NCBI GenBank assembly: GCA_008508345.1
Contig: QNGE01000744.1
Span: 43,381-107,380 of the forward strand
From: Paragonimus westermani
Taxonomy: Eukaryota; Platyhelminthes; Trematoda; Plagiorchiida; Troglotrematidae
Length of the DNA stretch: 64,000 nucleotides
Reading direction: 5' to 3'
In this document: one piece after another, positions 13,901 to 28,900 of the stretch
Layout of the letters: each line of letters opens with the position of its first letter
Position numbering within the stretch: position 1 is the stretch's first letter
Translations under genes and position numbers: made by a program
The notes under the pieces: generated by a model
What the model saw: the letters and a program-made list of their open reading frames with translations, nothing else
What the model was told of the DNA's origin: nothing
Database searches by the model: none

Positions 13901-16900
13901 TAAGCAGGCATGCGCATCCTATCTAACGCAACTGCAAGTAGCCCAACTGCATGCAAGCCGCCGGATTAAATTGGTTTCAGTATGGATCGGATTCTCCTGT
14001 CAGACTTGCCGATAAACTGGCTACATCGTGCTTTACCCGTCACGAATTTCACCATCGGCTTCTGGACTTGTTTATATACACTGAGGCAGCAGAAAAGTAC
14101 TTCCCCCTTTGTCACTCCAGCCGCTGTCTCACACATAAACAACGTCGGATATTAAGTCCCGTACAACTAAACAGTGAGTGGATTTCTGTTTGGTCCAAAT
14201 AACAATAAACTAACTGAAGTCTAATGGCGATGAATTGCCAGCAGTTCTCCGCTGATCTCATGCAGGAATTTTCAAAACGGTATAAACAAATTCAGTGTTG
14301 AACTTGTACACCTCACAGGCCTTTAGGTACATCTGGCGATTGATCACTCGGCGACGCGCTGTTGTTGTTGCGAGAACCTATACAACGACGAAGTACGTAC
14401 GGAATGTTAAATTGATAAAGGTTCAAACTCTGTACCACCAACTGAAGAAAGCATCTATCTTTGCAGCCTTTTCTGGAAACTACAGAACTGCCTAGAAGAT
14501 ACATCGCGGCTTCCTGCATGATTCCAAGGAGTACTAGTTCGATGTGTTATTGGTTGATCCGTATGTTGACGAGAGACCTTCACGTACGATTTTGTCACCG
14601 GGTTGGTCTTTGGTCGACTTAATCACTGAAGAAAACTTATCTCGCACCTTGAAGAGTGTAAAAAGCACTGCTTCAGGTTTGGACAGACTGTTACCCATAC
14701 AATCAAAACGCATGAAAGCTGACGCTCATATTTCAACCTTTTATTGCTAAGTGAGGGTTATCCAGTTCATCTGTGCTTATCCCGTATCATGCTTATTCCG
14801 AAAGTAAACAATCTTTCCTTTCCATGCGGACTGGCACCTATGGTCGCACCTTCAACATCTCGTGACAGCAACGTGCCAACGTTACTTCCAAAGGAGATCG
14901 GCTGACCGTTGGAATACACGCCTGCAACTATCCGTCCTCAGTTTGTTTCTATACTACGATGGTTGCCCGGAGGAGACTTCACTGTTATATGCAGTGGTCC
15001 GTTGCCCATGTACCATTTCTTCCACCCACCGTAGACAGCCTTTAGTGACGTTTTCCAATTGTTTGAGTGTATTTCAGAAGACTTGATTATCAGACTTGTA
15101 GAAGGTTTCGGTGCTCCTCCACTTCCTAACACACTACTTTGCTAACTGTTGTCGAAGTGTTTCTGCCACATCCAAAGACTCCATCCCTTATTCTTAGCGT
15201 GGTCTTCACCAAGTTCATCCACTGTCGCCACTACTACTCATCAAAACAATGGTTGTGGTGTTGGCTATATTTCGACGACAGCTTGTCTATTATTTCCATG
15301 ATACACCGGTTGACGGTTTCGCGTCCTCTAACAATTTGTTCTTCCTAACCGTAAATCCGACGTGTCTCTCCGAGAAGCTTGCAGTCACTGCAATTGCTCT
15401 GGAGCTATCCGGACTGAACAACAACAAGCGAAAGGCTAAATTCACGAGCTTCTTCAGCGACCATAAACACCGCGCAACTGCTATTGCTGACAAGTCTTTT
15501 AATTTTAGCCCTTACATTATCTGCTCACTGAGAGCCGCCGACAAAATGTTTTATCTCGCTATCCCCTTCATCTGGAAATGTACATTTACCAATCACCGAC
15601 TGAAACTTTGTGTGACGCTGGCTGAAACTACCGAGGTGTCTCTAGAGTCATGTCATCACCTACATCTTATGAGACATCATCTGATCCCGGAGATGAATCA
15701 TTCGCTAGCTTTGAGACCACTTCACTGAAACACGTCTAAACGTATGGACAGTACATTCTGCCATTTTGTTCAGTAGTGTCTCCACCCTTCCAAACACACC
15801 CAAACTGGCTATCTCTACAATCTAGTTCGGTTGAGTTTGCCTACCGCTATTCCTATCTCGCGCAAATCAAGAATGGAGAGACTACTCTCTAATGAGTGTT
15901 CACTTTTGGGGAACGTAGCCAAAGATGGCATGTTTGGCCATATCACGAATGACTTCAACGTCCTGGTACACGGTCGGGTTATGGTAGTGACGAAAGAGAG
16001 GAGGCCGGTGCGGCTTGGATGTGTAAGCCTTATCATACGCTGGATAGCCGTGGTCGTCATTAAGTGCCTCGCTTTCTGTTTCCTATTCGTTGGCTGTTGA
16101 ACCCAGACCGCATTTTTCCAAGGATCTTTATTCACACCGTCCAGCTCTAATGTGGTATTCTTCGGAATAACATCCGGAATTCTCAGCGTGGTTAAAGTGA
16201 CCAACCCGTTCTTTGTCATGGCAACTGCGGTCAACTGAAAGTCCTCGCTCACATTCCGTGATCGTGCTGGATTACCCATGACACACGTTGTGTTCGACAC
16301 AATCATGTGGCCATAGATCCAGCGAAACGACTGTGCAACTTAGTCCATGCAGTCTTCCAGGGCCTGTAAGTAACAACGGCGAGCTCGTTCATTAAACCTG
16401 ATGTGATCGTGGTTCGTGACGGTGCTGTTGTGGGGCTTGACCTCACAATAGTAGATGACTACCGAAGCCAACTTGTGAACCGAACCGACTCTCATAATGT
16501 CCTCATTCAGTCGGTCCTCCATACCAAAGGCTGTGATGTGGCCTCTGGTTCTCATTCACTTGTGACCATTGCTTTTCACGGTATCATATTCTCTTCTTCA
16601 TGTAACACTACTTTTTGTCTGGGACTGCCTTCCGACGCAGTCACGAATGTATGCTTACTGACCAGTTCAGGTTCCCTAAATACCTACGACAGATTTATGC
16701 AAGGAACCTGGCATTGGTTGCTGCTATCTTCGGACATCTTTCTCACCATGAAGAGCATTTTCTTGTCCCGACGCATGGGCGTTGGCTGTGGTAGCACCCG
16801 TTTGCCTTGAAAAGCCTTTGATTTTGAGAGACGCCTTTATTGTGTTAACATATCCCACAAATAACTTTCATTAGATGACTGAAATTACCAACGGTTGCTA

Positions 16901-19900
16901 CTCTGATTGAAGAATTTGTTGATTGTATAGTATTGTTAACCATGCAGCATCCTATGTTTGATAAACAGCTTGTTCTGGATCTCATTTTGCATTTTTTAAG
17001 AACAGTTTTGTTACGTAGTTTTAGCGTCACCGCTTGCTCCGTTTTTGAATGAAGCACAAACGATAAGTAATAACTAATTGATCACATAAACATCCTTTTT
17101 TCCATTCAGCAATTGAAAACCAATTCAACTGAATGAAGGGAGGAAAAAGAAGTATATGAATGAACAGCAGATAGTGAATGGTTTGAAGTGACTGGTTTGG
17201 AAATATTCATATTTAGAATTCACTTTTGATCAAAGTAAATATTGCAATATGTTAACATTTCGTTTACTCCCATCAGTCGCAAACCTCAAACATGCCAGGT
17301 AAATACGAACAGGGGCTAGACACGCCTACATCCACATCAAGTCTTATGTAATCACGACCATGTCAACCGGGTAGGTTGTCTCAACCACGTTTGTGCATAC
17401 AACAGGGACTGGCCCTCTGCCATCCCAAGGTGACCATCCAGCCAACGACATGAAACACAAAGTGAGGTCTGCTGATGCTCGAACGTATGCAGCTGCATAG
17501 TTGCACTTAGTTTAAACGACCAGTGGACCAGTTCTCCGCAGTCGCGAAAGTAGTTTGCCAAACTCTTTTGTCCTTCATGTTGTATACCAGTTTACGTACA
17601 GTTGCAGGACAAATCGACAACTATCACAGTGAGTCACCGAACACGTCCCGAAGTGGTTGGAACAGCTGATGACGCACTGTCCTCAATTCGGTTAACTGAC
17701 TGCTCGAAATCCAACCTCATCGACTGGTAAACCCCTGATAGCAGCAGGTCACCAAGTCGACCCATTAAACTGATTCAAGATACTCTTGAGCAATCAAAAC
17801 CTAAAGTTATTGGCTGTCTGTGTAGCAGTGCTCATCCGAACTTACCAGCCGACGTTCTGTGCACAAAAGTGGTTGAGGCAACCTATCCGGTTGCCATGGT
17901 CGTAATTATAAAATACTTGATGTGGTTGTTGGTGTGTCTGGCCACTGTTTGTCCTTACCTTCATGATGTATACAACTGGCTTGTTTAACGTTTGTGAGCA
18001 ATGGGAGTAAACGAAGTGTTAACATATCGCAATGTCTTCTATCTGCCCTAATGAGGTGGTTGGAGGAAACTCAGTTTTTCGCAGTAAGCACACAGATTCT
18101 GCCTTACTGAGATCTGGGAAACTGCCAAGGTCAACCAACTTTACAGACTAATACTGGACGAGTGTCCTAAAAGTATGTTGCACAATAGCATGTTGGGTCT
18201 CTAGAGTCTATCTTCTACCGTGTATTGCAGTACAATGTACGTGACACTCTCGAGTTTGAATAAGCCATAAAGTTGTGTCATTACCTAGCTTAATGGCTCA
18301 TGTGATACCATTCCATAGTCCACAAATACACCACAATTGAAACGCATCAAGTATGAGTGTGAATAAATTGCTATAGGTGAAGGTAGAATACAAAATCAAA
18401 CTTCCTTTCTGAAGTAATGGTTTCTTTGAGGAACTTCCAACATGCACATCGTGGTCAACAAATTGTTTTATCGATAAACAGGCGGAGTTGCTATGGAACC
18501 TCACTCAAGCCAACTATTAACGGATATGTAGAGAAACGTTCGATCGAAAGTTCGTGTTTCAACCGTGGTCAAGTGGTTAATATATATTCACAATGACGAT
18601 GGTGTGGGTGATATCGACGATGCTGTGTGCATACTACCCAGAGCTCAACCATCAACAAAGACCATTTCGGAAGTAGAAAGGAGCGGCTCTTTTCACTACA
18701 CTCGTGGAAATTTAATCAAACAAACAGACGATTAGCTGAAGTGATGTATATACCACTCTGAATAACCTAGTTGCTGTGAAACCATAGGGGGAGCCCGACT
18801 ATTGCCTGTGCTACGGAGCAAAAGAAACCTGTTCAGAATTCGACACTGGAATTCGTCGTCTGGAGAAAAATTCTTGCAAAAGAATGTATTACGAAGCACA
18901 CAGTAGAACGATAGTCACACTCTCTGCTTACTCGAGGAAGGAAGGAACCTACAGTGGTAAATCTGCCTCGTATTAACGCCTTAATAGCAAATTTTGTGAA
19001 TGATGGGCCACAATGCACCTTCTGGGTTTCGTCATTACGATCCAGTTTCATGACTATTCGCAAGCTATTAATTTCTAAAAAATACGGAATGATTTTCTAT
19101 ACTCTATTTAAGTAGTTCATTCTTTTTCTTGTTTCTATGCAAAGAAGTATTTTGAAAGCACGATAGAGCAACCTTGTAAACAAGTAGGTGAGGATAACTT
19201 CTTAGTAGAGCAAGCAAGCAAGCGTACAACTAACATCATCAAAGAGTATCTGCTAGACACTGGTGATTGCCGGAACCCCAATTAGCCTTTTCAGGTCAAT
19301 TACAAAACGGTCGGATAGTAGTCAAGTGCAATACTGAAAGATATCGAAGATTATAACCATGAGAAGTTAACCGACTGGGTTGTGCTGTCACAATAGATAC
19401 ATTCATGCCCCTATGCTCTCTTGATCTTCCACTCTTCCGTCCAGCATAAACATGCTGTCATACCGAACAATCAGTGACTAACTGTTTGAGCTACTTCACT
19501 GACTGACAGGAGTGAGTTGAGTTTTGTCGTCATCTAGTGGCAACTAATTTAACCCTACTTCTGACCTAACATATACTATCAAACCTTTAGCGACATAAGG
19601 ACGTGATAATGTTTGTCTAGGTGACATGTCTATTAAATGGTGTACAAAATGACGATGGGGGTAATATAGACGGTTAACCTAGGCTTTCTGTGTCCACTTA
19701 TATATATATATATACCGTAATTCGACGAAAGTCTTTAGGTCAGGCTACAAGCATTGAACTGTCGCAACTCTTCTGTTATAGGTGCCCATGATGACGCCTT
19801 GAAAGCGTTTCCGCTCTATAACCGGTTAAAAAAACCTGTTTACAGGGACGCTGCAAACTGTAGTAACTTAATGCAGAAAAAAAACCGATGAGTGTTCTCA

Positions 19901-22900
19901 TGTCTAAACGAACGAACTATCCAAATGGCTACTGTTGTGGAATTTTGGCTGTGTGAACCAATCAGCTAGTTCTTCATTTTCCCTAGTAGCTTTCCTCATT
20001 TGAAGAAATGTGCAGTTGTTTCCACAGGTTTCGATTGCTCGTCTGGTTTAGATTGAGCTACCTACACTTTTAAATCAGAACCCTTTAGACTGTTCGTTGC
20101 ATAGGAAGGATAAAGCAAGTGACAAGTAACGAAACACTGCTCAACATATTTAACTTTGTCACCCTTCGTCTGTTCAGATGTTCTTCATTGGTTTCTCGTT
20201 TACGTTGCATTGACGTTGAGTTCTTTCCAACTCAGATTCATCTAGAGAGAAACAGCTAGAACTAACCTAAAAGCGGCAGAGGCCCTGTCAACAGTTTAAT
20301 CAGGATTTTCTCAAAGGCCATTTAGTTTACTTTCTCCTGGATAGAGACGATAAACAGTTAGGTCCAAATCGCTTCTGATAGCCTCATTGTCTTCAGGCGT
20401 CAGGCTGGGGAGTTCCGGGTTAATCGTACCTACTCCTATTTTCTCTTGTCCTATTGTCTGTTGTGGTCATTCGACGTGTTCGTAGATCGTGGATCTGTTT
20501 ACAACAGAAATATTCAGAACATGCCACAAAAAGCTATCTTTCAGGTCTTCTAATCGCCGGATTTTTGTTCATCTGTTATATAGCAGTTCTCCATCGATAA
20601 AATCGTTCATCCATTTCTTCCATACCATCAAGTAAACAAACCATTTGTTTTTTTGACTGAACATCATCGATTGCACTCTTTCCGTTTATCTTATTTTGAT
20701 ATAACCCTGTCTTGAAGATATATGTGATCCAACCGTGTCAAATTACTCCGGCGACACCTGTCTACATCTGATTGCTCGGGGAAACAGTGTGGAAATGGTT
20801 CCCATGTTAATCACTCATGGTGCGGATATCAATGCCAAGGGGAACAACGAGGAATCTCCATTGTTTGTAGCTGTCCGATTCCGAGAGTTTGAGATGGTGA
20901 ACGTACTGATAGAAAAGTAAGCTTGTGCGCAGTGCAATGCAAATCTGTGATTAGTCTGTAACGAATCTGAATTACCGTGGTGCATTCTTTAATTTGACCA
21001 TCATTTTATATAAACCATAGGATTACAATGAACGGATTAATCACTGGAAACCAAAACAGCTGGTGTTTCGATAAGATTCACATCCGTATTCCTAATCGTA
21101 GAAGGCACTGATTTCAAACTTCTTGCAGATGATTAATATGCTTCGGTGAGTTTCAACCTGTCATGTTAAGTAGACTCAAACCAAATATCACTTTTTGCCG
21201 GGGAAGATCCCTGCTACATCACATATATAGATGGAATCACCAGTGAGTAGTTACTTTCAACCCTATTTTCCATTTTCTACACTTACAGAGCCAGTGGTTG
21301 AGTTCCTGTTGACCTTGGGGTATTAACCGCAGTCTTAAGCATCTGGCCTCTCTGATTTATGTCCGTGACAAGTACGCGTCACAAAACTGCCCCTGGCAAA
21401 TATCAGCCCAACTGTTTTTAAGATAATTTTTCTTCGTTCTTCTGGCTAGCAAACTTCATCATTTCAGCCTTTGTTGGCTAATATAGAGCGACTGTTTTGA
21501 GTTTATTCGTATAAACAACATAGGTAATTTATACTTTGACGTCATATCCTATTGCACATAAAAGCAATATCGGAAATCAGGGTTGCTACCGCAACGTCCA
21601 CGCATGTAAGACACCATTTATCGCCAAGGTGCACCTCAACGTTCCTTTTTGGCTTTCCCCTGGCTGCTGCAATACCTAAGTACATGTTTGCGCCTGAGTA
21701 CTCACAGATAGTACAGCATGATCGTCCATTCTCACTGTACGAGTACACAAGTACTGTGCGTTTACTTGGTTTTTTGTTTTCGATGACTAGAGCACGTGTG
21801 TCCATAACAACATGTTATTACTTCCATGCTGGCCATGTGCCTGTGAAAAGTCACGCTCAGAAAAACATTCAGACCTACACAATAATGACAAGAGGTAAAC
21901 GGACTCCGCACTATTTCAACGCTTTGCATTATATGAACCGCAATGAAAGCCAAGCTCGAGGTCAGCGTCAGAATGGTCATCTGTTGGCTAATCAAAGGCT
22001 AAGCTGTTAAAAAATGAATTACCGTATTGCACACACGGGCGCGAACGGCCAAGAACTATCTGGAAGTAATAACCAATGACAAGGTAACTGACGCATTCTT
22101 GATTGCTATATCTGAGTTAATCGCACGGTATTAGCCTGCCGACATAAATTAGAACAGATCAAAATGTGACAAACTGGGGCTTCGATTAGGTTCGAACCAA
22201 CCACAAAGTAGCGTGCCAAAGTGCGGCAGATGCCCCATCATCTGAGATAAGAAGCCAAACCTGAAGCTCAAACTTCCATATTTACACTTATTTACTCATC
22301 CGCCCCACTTTGCCAGATTGAGTTTACCAAATGACCTGGAGGGTTAAATACCCAAGTAGTAGTTCACAGACAGTTCGGGCCACAGTGGCACAGTAAACTG
22401 GCGTTGATAATCAGTAATTTAACAGATTTGATGAGTTAGGAGAGACTCAGTCATCAAAAATATGGATCGGCAGGATTCTTCGTATTTGGGTCACTCCTCG
22501 GTGATCAACTCTACCAAACTACTTATCAGCACTTCAGTTTAGCATTACCGTTTGATTTTGGAATGTATTTTTTATTACCATCTTTCTAACAGTATACGTA
22601 CAGCGTATTTGTTCATTAACAAATTCTATTGGATTGTTACACACCGCTGCACATTGTAAACCGTTTGGCAAACATATTAGTTTATATCCACAGGAGATTC
22701 CGATGATAGTCTATTTATTTTCAATCCAATAACAGTGGCGCGAATGTCAACTTAATCAATGCGTATAGCATGACTCCCTTGATGGTGGCCTGTGAAATAG
22801 GGGATGTGAAAATTGCTCAAGTTCTGCTCAATAATTTGGCTACCCTGATGTGTGCTGATGAAGCTTGTCAGACTGCTTTGACACATGCAATCAAAGGCAA

Positions 22901-25900
22901 TCATTTGGATGTGGTTCAGGTGAGTACTTAACTAACCTTCAATCTGCAGCTGTGACTGAACCCTGATAACCGATCCAACTGGTCATTGGTTTCAAGATTT
23001 TGCATTATTGTTAAAGGTATTACCAGCAGGAGTATCTCATACTTTATCGCTATTCAAACGGTGTATGCTTCTGTGCGATTTGAGAATTGTCCAAGGCTCT
23101 TTGTCTTTGGGCAACGTACAACCCTTGACTTAGAAGATGTGATTAATCTGCTTTAATGTCACATTGTTGAGAAAATGGTGGTGTGCGCCTTTCGAAATTT
23201 AATTTCTCAGCTAGTTTTCTCAAATGTGGTATTCCTTATCTACACGCACCCGATTATTTGAAGTGTATTGTGGTGCAGAATCAGTTTATCGAGTGTAACT
23301 CCGAAGATACGCCGCCACTGAACGGATGCCGACAATATTCCTAATTAACATTCATTTTGCCGACGTCTCAGATGACTAGTAATGTTTCAGTTTAGATTTC
23401 ACACAATTTGTCACTTTCAGACAAAACGGAGTCACTTGGATCAGTGAGCTAATGAAAACTATACGCTGCCAAGTTGACAACGAGTGGCGGCCTCAAACAG
23501 TTTATATCTTCGACTTCCCTTTGGTTAAGAGTGAATGAATAAACCAAATCAATGTGCCTGTGTGTAGACTGATTATTTTTATGGAGCTTTTGAACTGCTA
23601 GCGAGATACGTTTTACATTTTTCGCCTTCCCGAATACTTATTTCCCGTACGCAGACTATGACTCATTCATCAAAGCGAGCGTTCTCTTGCCTCGTAGGCA
23701 GTTTTCTCGAGTGGATGTCTACACCAGTCCTGTTAAGGTTTCCTGAGTCAAACTGCGCATCAACTTTATGGATACAATCATGGTTAAAGTGAGCTAACCG
23801 TGAGGGAATCGATCACTTCAAAATGTAAATAGCTGTGACGTTAGAACCGTATGAGGTGATACGTTTGTCTGTTGTCGACGGTTTGCTAGCCGCGACAGCT
23901 TCCTAGTTTAGAAGTTCCAGAATCCTGTTGTCACGTCTTACCTCAGCTGACACAATACATGCGGCTTAGACATATAAGGTTCCCGTTGTTGGTTCACGAC
24001 TAACTGAAGGTCGGTTTTTTCGCAGTCTGATTGCCTCATGAAGAGAAAGTTTGCCATACTGCTCATTAGCGAACCAATTATGTAAGTTTAATCATCCAGT
24101 GGTGAATTTGTTTGCTGTCACACTGTTAACAGAACGGTTCCTTAGAGAAAAACTGCTGAACAACTCCAACATCGTCACTTCCGACGAAAAATCAGTTATA
24201 CAGCTAATATTGACACTTTCTTCGCGACCCCAATAAGTAGAAAACAGACTCAAGTTCTTTTTGTCAGAAACATTGCTAGTGATCTTTGGTCAGAAATCAG
24301 TATTCGACAAGACGTCCTGGGATAGGAATTTTCACAAAGTTAAATAGGGTTTGGCATTAGGTGTGGCTAACAAGCAAAGTTCTCAAACATGTCACGGTCG
24401 CCCAGATTTTCAAGTTATCCTTTGTTTTATTTATTATTTACATAAAGTAATACGTACCACTCTAATAAATTATTAATTTTGTTTTGTTGTTCACCCAGTC
24501 ACATGCCGGTAGTTTGCGGAAAACGTACGCATTAATGTTGTTTTACACAACCACAAACTACAGTTTGGCAATGGAATATTGATTTGTTTGGACAGTGGTC
24601 ATAGCTGCTTTCGGATTTTAGGTGAAACATGTAACCTTCTACATTTAACTTCCAGTGTCTGTTAGCCTCTGATTCTGATGGATATCTGCTCAATTCTCGT
24701 GACACAAGCGAAGACACTCCGGTACATTATGCAGCCCGAATTGGTAGCACAGATATTCTTCAAGTGAGTTTGTTCCATCCATTTCGCCTGTAAGTGCAAG
24801 AATGTGAACTAACGTTTGTTCTGTATTCTGTCCACTTTTATGCAGTTGGACAGCGCGATAAGGGGACACATATATCAAGATATCAATAATTCGTTCGTTC
24901 TTAGCCGTTGCGTAAGTAAAACAAACAGATATTCATGGTCATTTTGTGAATTTAACAAATCGGGCTGTCTCTACTAAAAAGGCCTGCTGGGGGAGGTACT
25001 ACCAACATCCTTAACGAAACATTGACTATATCATCGCCCATGTACAAATTTGGGCGGTACTTCCGTGAATGTTAGTTACTTTTATGTCTTCCCTAGCAAG
25101 TCAACAGAATCAGTTGGATAAGCCAGTGAGCACGTCTCGTAAATTTTCTGCAATCGGAGACACGAAATCCATTACCTGGTTGAGTTGTTTGGATTTGCTA
25201 AGACATAGCTTCCTACATACATTTGGAGTTTATCAACCAGCCGGTGTCGTGTCTGGTTAATTGTTGCGGCTGACTTCATCAGTATGTGGGAGTAAATAAG
25301 GTGTATGTTGAAAATGTGCTGTTATGTTATGATGGACACATCCAAACTTTCACTTAACTATCGCGTTCGCTCACGACGGATTGCGGTTGCAGATGCCGAT
25401 TAGTTATGGGCGTTACTGATAAGCGGATGTAGTTCGTGTACACAGTGATCATCACGAAACTACTAACTAACGGTGTATTTCGGAGTATATCTCTAGTGTA
25501 ACTGAAGTCCATTAGATCCAGCAGACATGATAGTCTATCCATAGTGCCACCGCCACCAGGCCGATATTCACTTTTACTCCGCTCTCTTTCACATTCGCAC
25601 TCAAGAGAAATCATAGGACAGTGCATATGACAGTGTAGCGGTCAAACAGAACGGAACACTTAAAAGTAAGGTCTGTAGAAGCTTCCTTTCAGATTACTAA
25701 CACAAGAATGAATATAAAATGTTGTAAGGTATCTACCACTCCTCTAGGCTTTTGGCTCCAATTTATCATCTCCGTTCCATGCGCAATACAGGTTTAATTT
25801 ATTTAATTACTGCGACAATAATCTGGTGAAGATGTTCATCACGAGGTTGAATTCTATATCACATGATATTTCATATTATGTTATACTGTTCTATACATTA

Positions 25901-28900
25901 CACTTATAAATGCTGGCTATCGAACAAGATGCGACTTTGATATAGTTTGTCTTCTTCGTTGGATGATGACCCAGAACGGCCTTGCATCCGTGTAAATAAC
26001 GAATCCGGATGGGCTTACTATAACTTTGAGAAGTCAAATTACTATCACATGGGAGAAGCAAACATCACTTTTGGCTCTGATTGTGGTAATCTCCTGTTGT
26101 ACTTCCACTATCTTCTACTGCGTTCCTCTACTGGTAACCGTCCCAATTTCTACTTGTCGCCATGTATTATTATATATGCCTAAGTCGTGCGGTTGCTCAT
26201 ATTTGTTTTGTACGCTTTGCTGTCACCCATTGCTCATCATACATGTTGTTTAGAGATGACACGGGGATTGCAGAACACTAGTTTTAAGGTGTTGAGCTGT
26301 CCTGAATTCAGTCCACCGTGCCAGGTCACAACAGTTGTCTTCATCTGAGGCAAACAGACACAGCAACAGTGTTCCTTGTTTCAAAGTGCGTGATGCGATG
26401 TTCAACTCATTCCCAGACTATAACAAATGCCTATCTGTGGTAAGTTAGTGGATACACTTTGGTGCGGTCTTCTTGACATAAATTTTTAGTAGCCACAAAA
26501 GGTAATGCGAACAACATATTAGCGACTGGTCTGGTTTTCTATGGTTGCTCCTCAAGTTAATTATAACACACATATGAGCATAACTACCAGATTGCATAAG
26601 AAAATTTGTCAGTAAAGGTTACGGACTGCGTGGTTGATAACGGTTTGCATTCACCGCTTCAAATTGTGGAACTGATTGGTTGTGAGTTACGGGAGGTTGA
26701 ACTTTTACATGAAATCCCTCTGAAAGAGGAAGTCACTGTTGTGAAGCCTCCACAGCAATCGACATCCGGAATGGCGCGACAAATGAAAGGCAAAATTTGG
26801 TGTTTCACAGTAGACTTTTATATATGTTTAGTTGCTTGCTGGCGCTGAACATCACATCTTGGTTGCACTCTACGGAGACTATCTGGAAACAAACATAAAC
26901 ACAGTCCTCACTGGTAAACGTCAGTTTAAGTCAAACAATTCTATAGACGATAGATACCCAACGGACCCACTCCAATCAGTCCGGTATCAAGAAAGATGAT
27001 TTTCAACTCACCTAAACGGTTTCATAAGTCTATCTAAGAGAATGAGGTTCTGACACTTTCTTTTGAAAGCCATCAGTGCCCGACTGTTGTAACGTCACTT
27101 CTGCAGTCAAAAATGTTTTCCTCTGGAAGCTTAGGCTGTCTAGCTTACTGTCAGCCGGATTCATATGTTGCAGTAATGATTGTGCAACTGTTGTCGAACA
27201 TGCAGTCTATTTTCTGTATTAACCAATTTTCAGTTCAGCCTGGCTAGTGTCCTTATCCTTGAAAAACAAGCTCTGTTAGTTATTTTGCTGCTGTCATGAA
27301 TTTACTGGATATTTTGAGACGAGATAAACAAGGCAAAAGGTTAGTGTGTTTAGAATTCAATCTAAAAAACCTAGTTCATTTTATACCACTTTCATCAATC
27401 AGTGGAAAACAGTCAACACAGGGTTCGTAGAAGAAAGACTTCAAATGACTTCAGCAGGGCAGACAAATTCCAGCGAATATGATCCAAAAGTACGACATGC
27501 CTCATTTTTAACCTATTTGACTGGAGGATAACTGTCGAGCAGCCTGCCGGTGAGGTTTCTGCCAACCGTCACAAATGATAGGCTGTTTTTCCCAGACAAC
27601 TCAGCATTTCATCTTAACTTACCAATCACCTCTCAATCACTCCAAATTTCCCCCTTCTTATGCACATTTAATAATCGGTATTTGTTTTTTCCATCATTCA
27701 GTCTCTTTTTAACGCGGGGGAGACTAGCAATAAGAAAAACGATCGCCTTCAAACACCTCTGCACGTGGCAGCGATAAATGGGCACGTAAAGTGAGTTGAC
27801 GGACTATTATCAGGTTTGATTTGTGTACAATAACGTGAAAATGGTTGTTCAATACGTATCAATACAGAGGGTGTGAAATGGGAAACAGGATAGAGTTTGC
27901 GCAAAACACTGAGATGGGGGGTATTGTCACCGCCTGAACGGTAGTGTTGAAAACGAAAACATTCAGTTAGACACAATCATTGAAAAGTACACCAAACGTG
28001 GCTTTTGATTTTAGTCAGACAATCTACTCACAAATGTATTCGGTGAACTACCGTAACACCAAGAAAAGTCTACTACTGCCCTGAGTCAACACTAATATGT
28101 AGCTAGCAACCCGGTTTATATTTCCATTAACACATTGCGTTTAGAGAAATTAAGGTTTGATCAGACCAGGTCAGTGACCAAAGAGGTAGTGGGCTGGAGC
28201 TTTGTGATTGGACAAGAATGAGTTATACCAATCAGGCAGTGTAGCACAAGTCATGTTGTGTTTTTACTGGGCTAAGCTCTAAAATTTCGACCGCCCACAA
28301 AAACGTCCGTCACTTGATACAAATAATTGGAAAACGTTTATGTGTACGTGAATAACACGAGAGGACAGCGGGTAACACCACACTTGGCGGACAACGTACT
28401 AGAATTTAAATAGAGATACTTGGCTGACGTGGCTCAAAGCGTACTGCAGAAACACAAAAAATATGAATGAGAGAAAGAAACATTATGAAAAATTCTAAGA
28501 TAATATGTTTGTTATTTTATTGTTATCGAATAGTAATAAATAGTAATAAATAAATAAATAGTAATAAATAGTGCTTGAAAACTCATCAGATATTGGTTCA
28601 GAGCACGAGACAATGGAGAATAGAGTAGTCACTAAATAAACCGGAGAGGAGATCGGCCATATGTACTGATGGATTAAAAGTTAACTTGTTCTTCCCGTAA
28701 GATACTCTGCCTAGTATACATAATTTGAAACGCATATGCACCAGCGTTGATTCGGCACTATCTGCGAATATGGCGTTGAGTTGGACCAGATCAGGGAAAC
28801 GGTTAACGATTAACCACTTCAAATCATTGCGACGGATGTGTAAACTACACAACAACTGAACGTCCAACGGAATGTCCTGTGCCCCCGAACTATTTGTGTA

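Noticed and set aside
15815..16306. 163-codon minus-strand ORF
   Set aside because: Antisense shadow of the R2-like element, whose plus strand carries the recognisable RT and endonuclease motifs.
21542..22010. Overlapping 152-, 87- and 77-codon ORFs on both strands
   Set aside because: No recognisable domain, no fit to TRPA exons, no codon evidence. Possibly an unknown repeat.
26606..26848. 80-codon ORF with GLHSPLQIVELIGCELREVELL
   Set aside because: Ankyrin-like by eye, but splice sites are poor and the spacing is wrong; mentioned only as a weak candidate for the missing exon.
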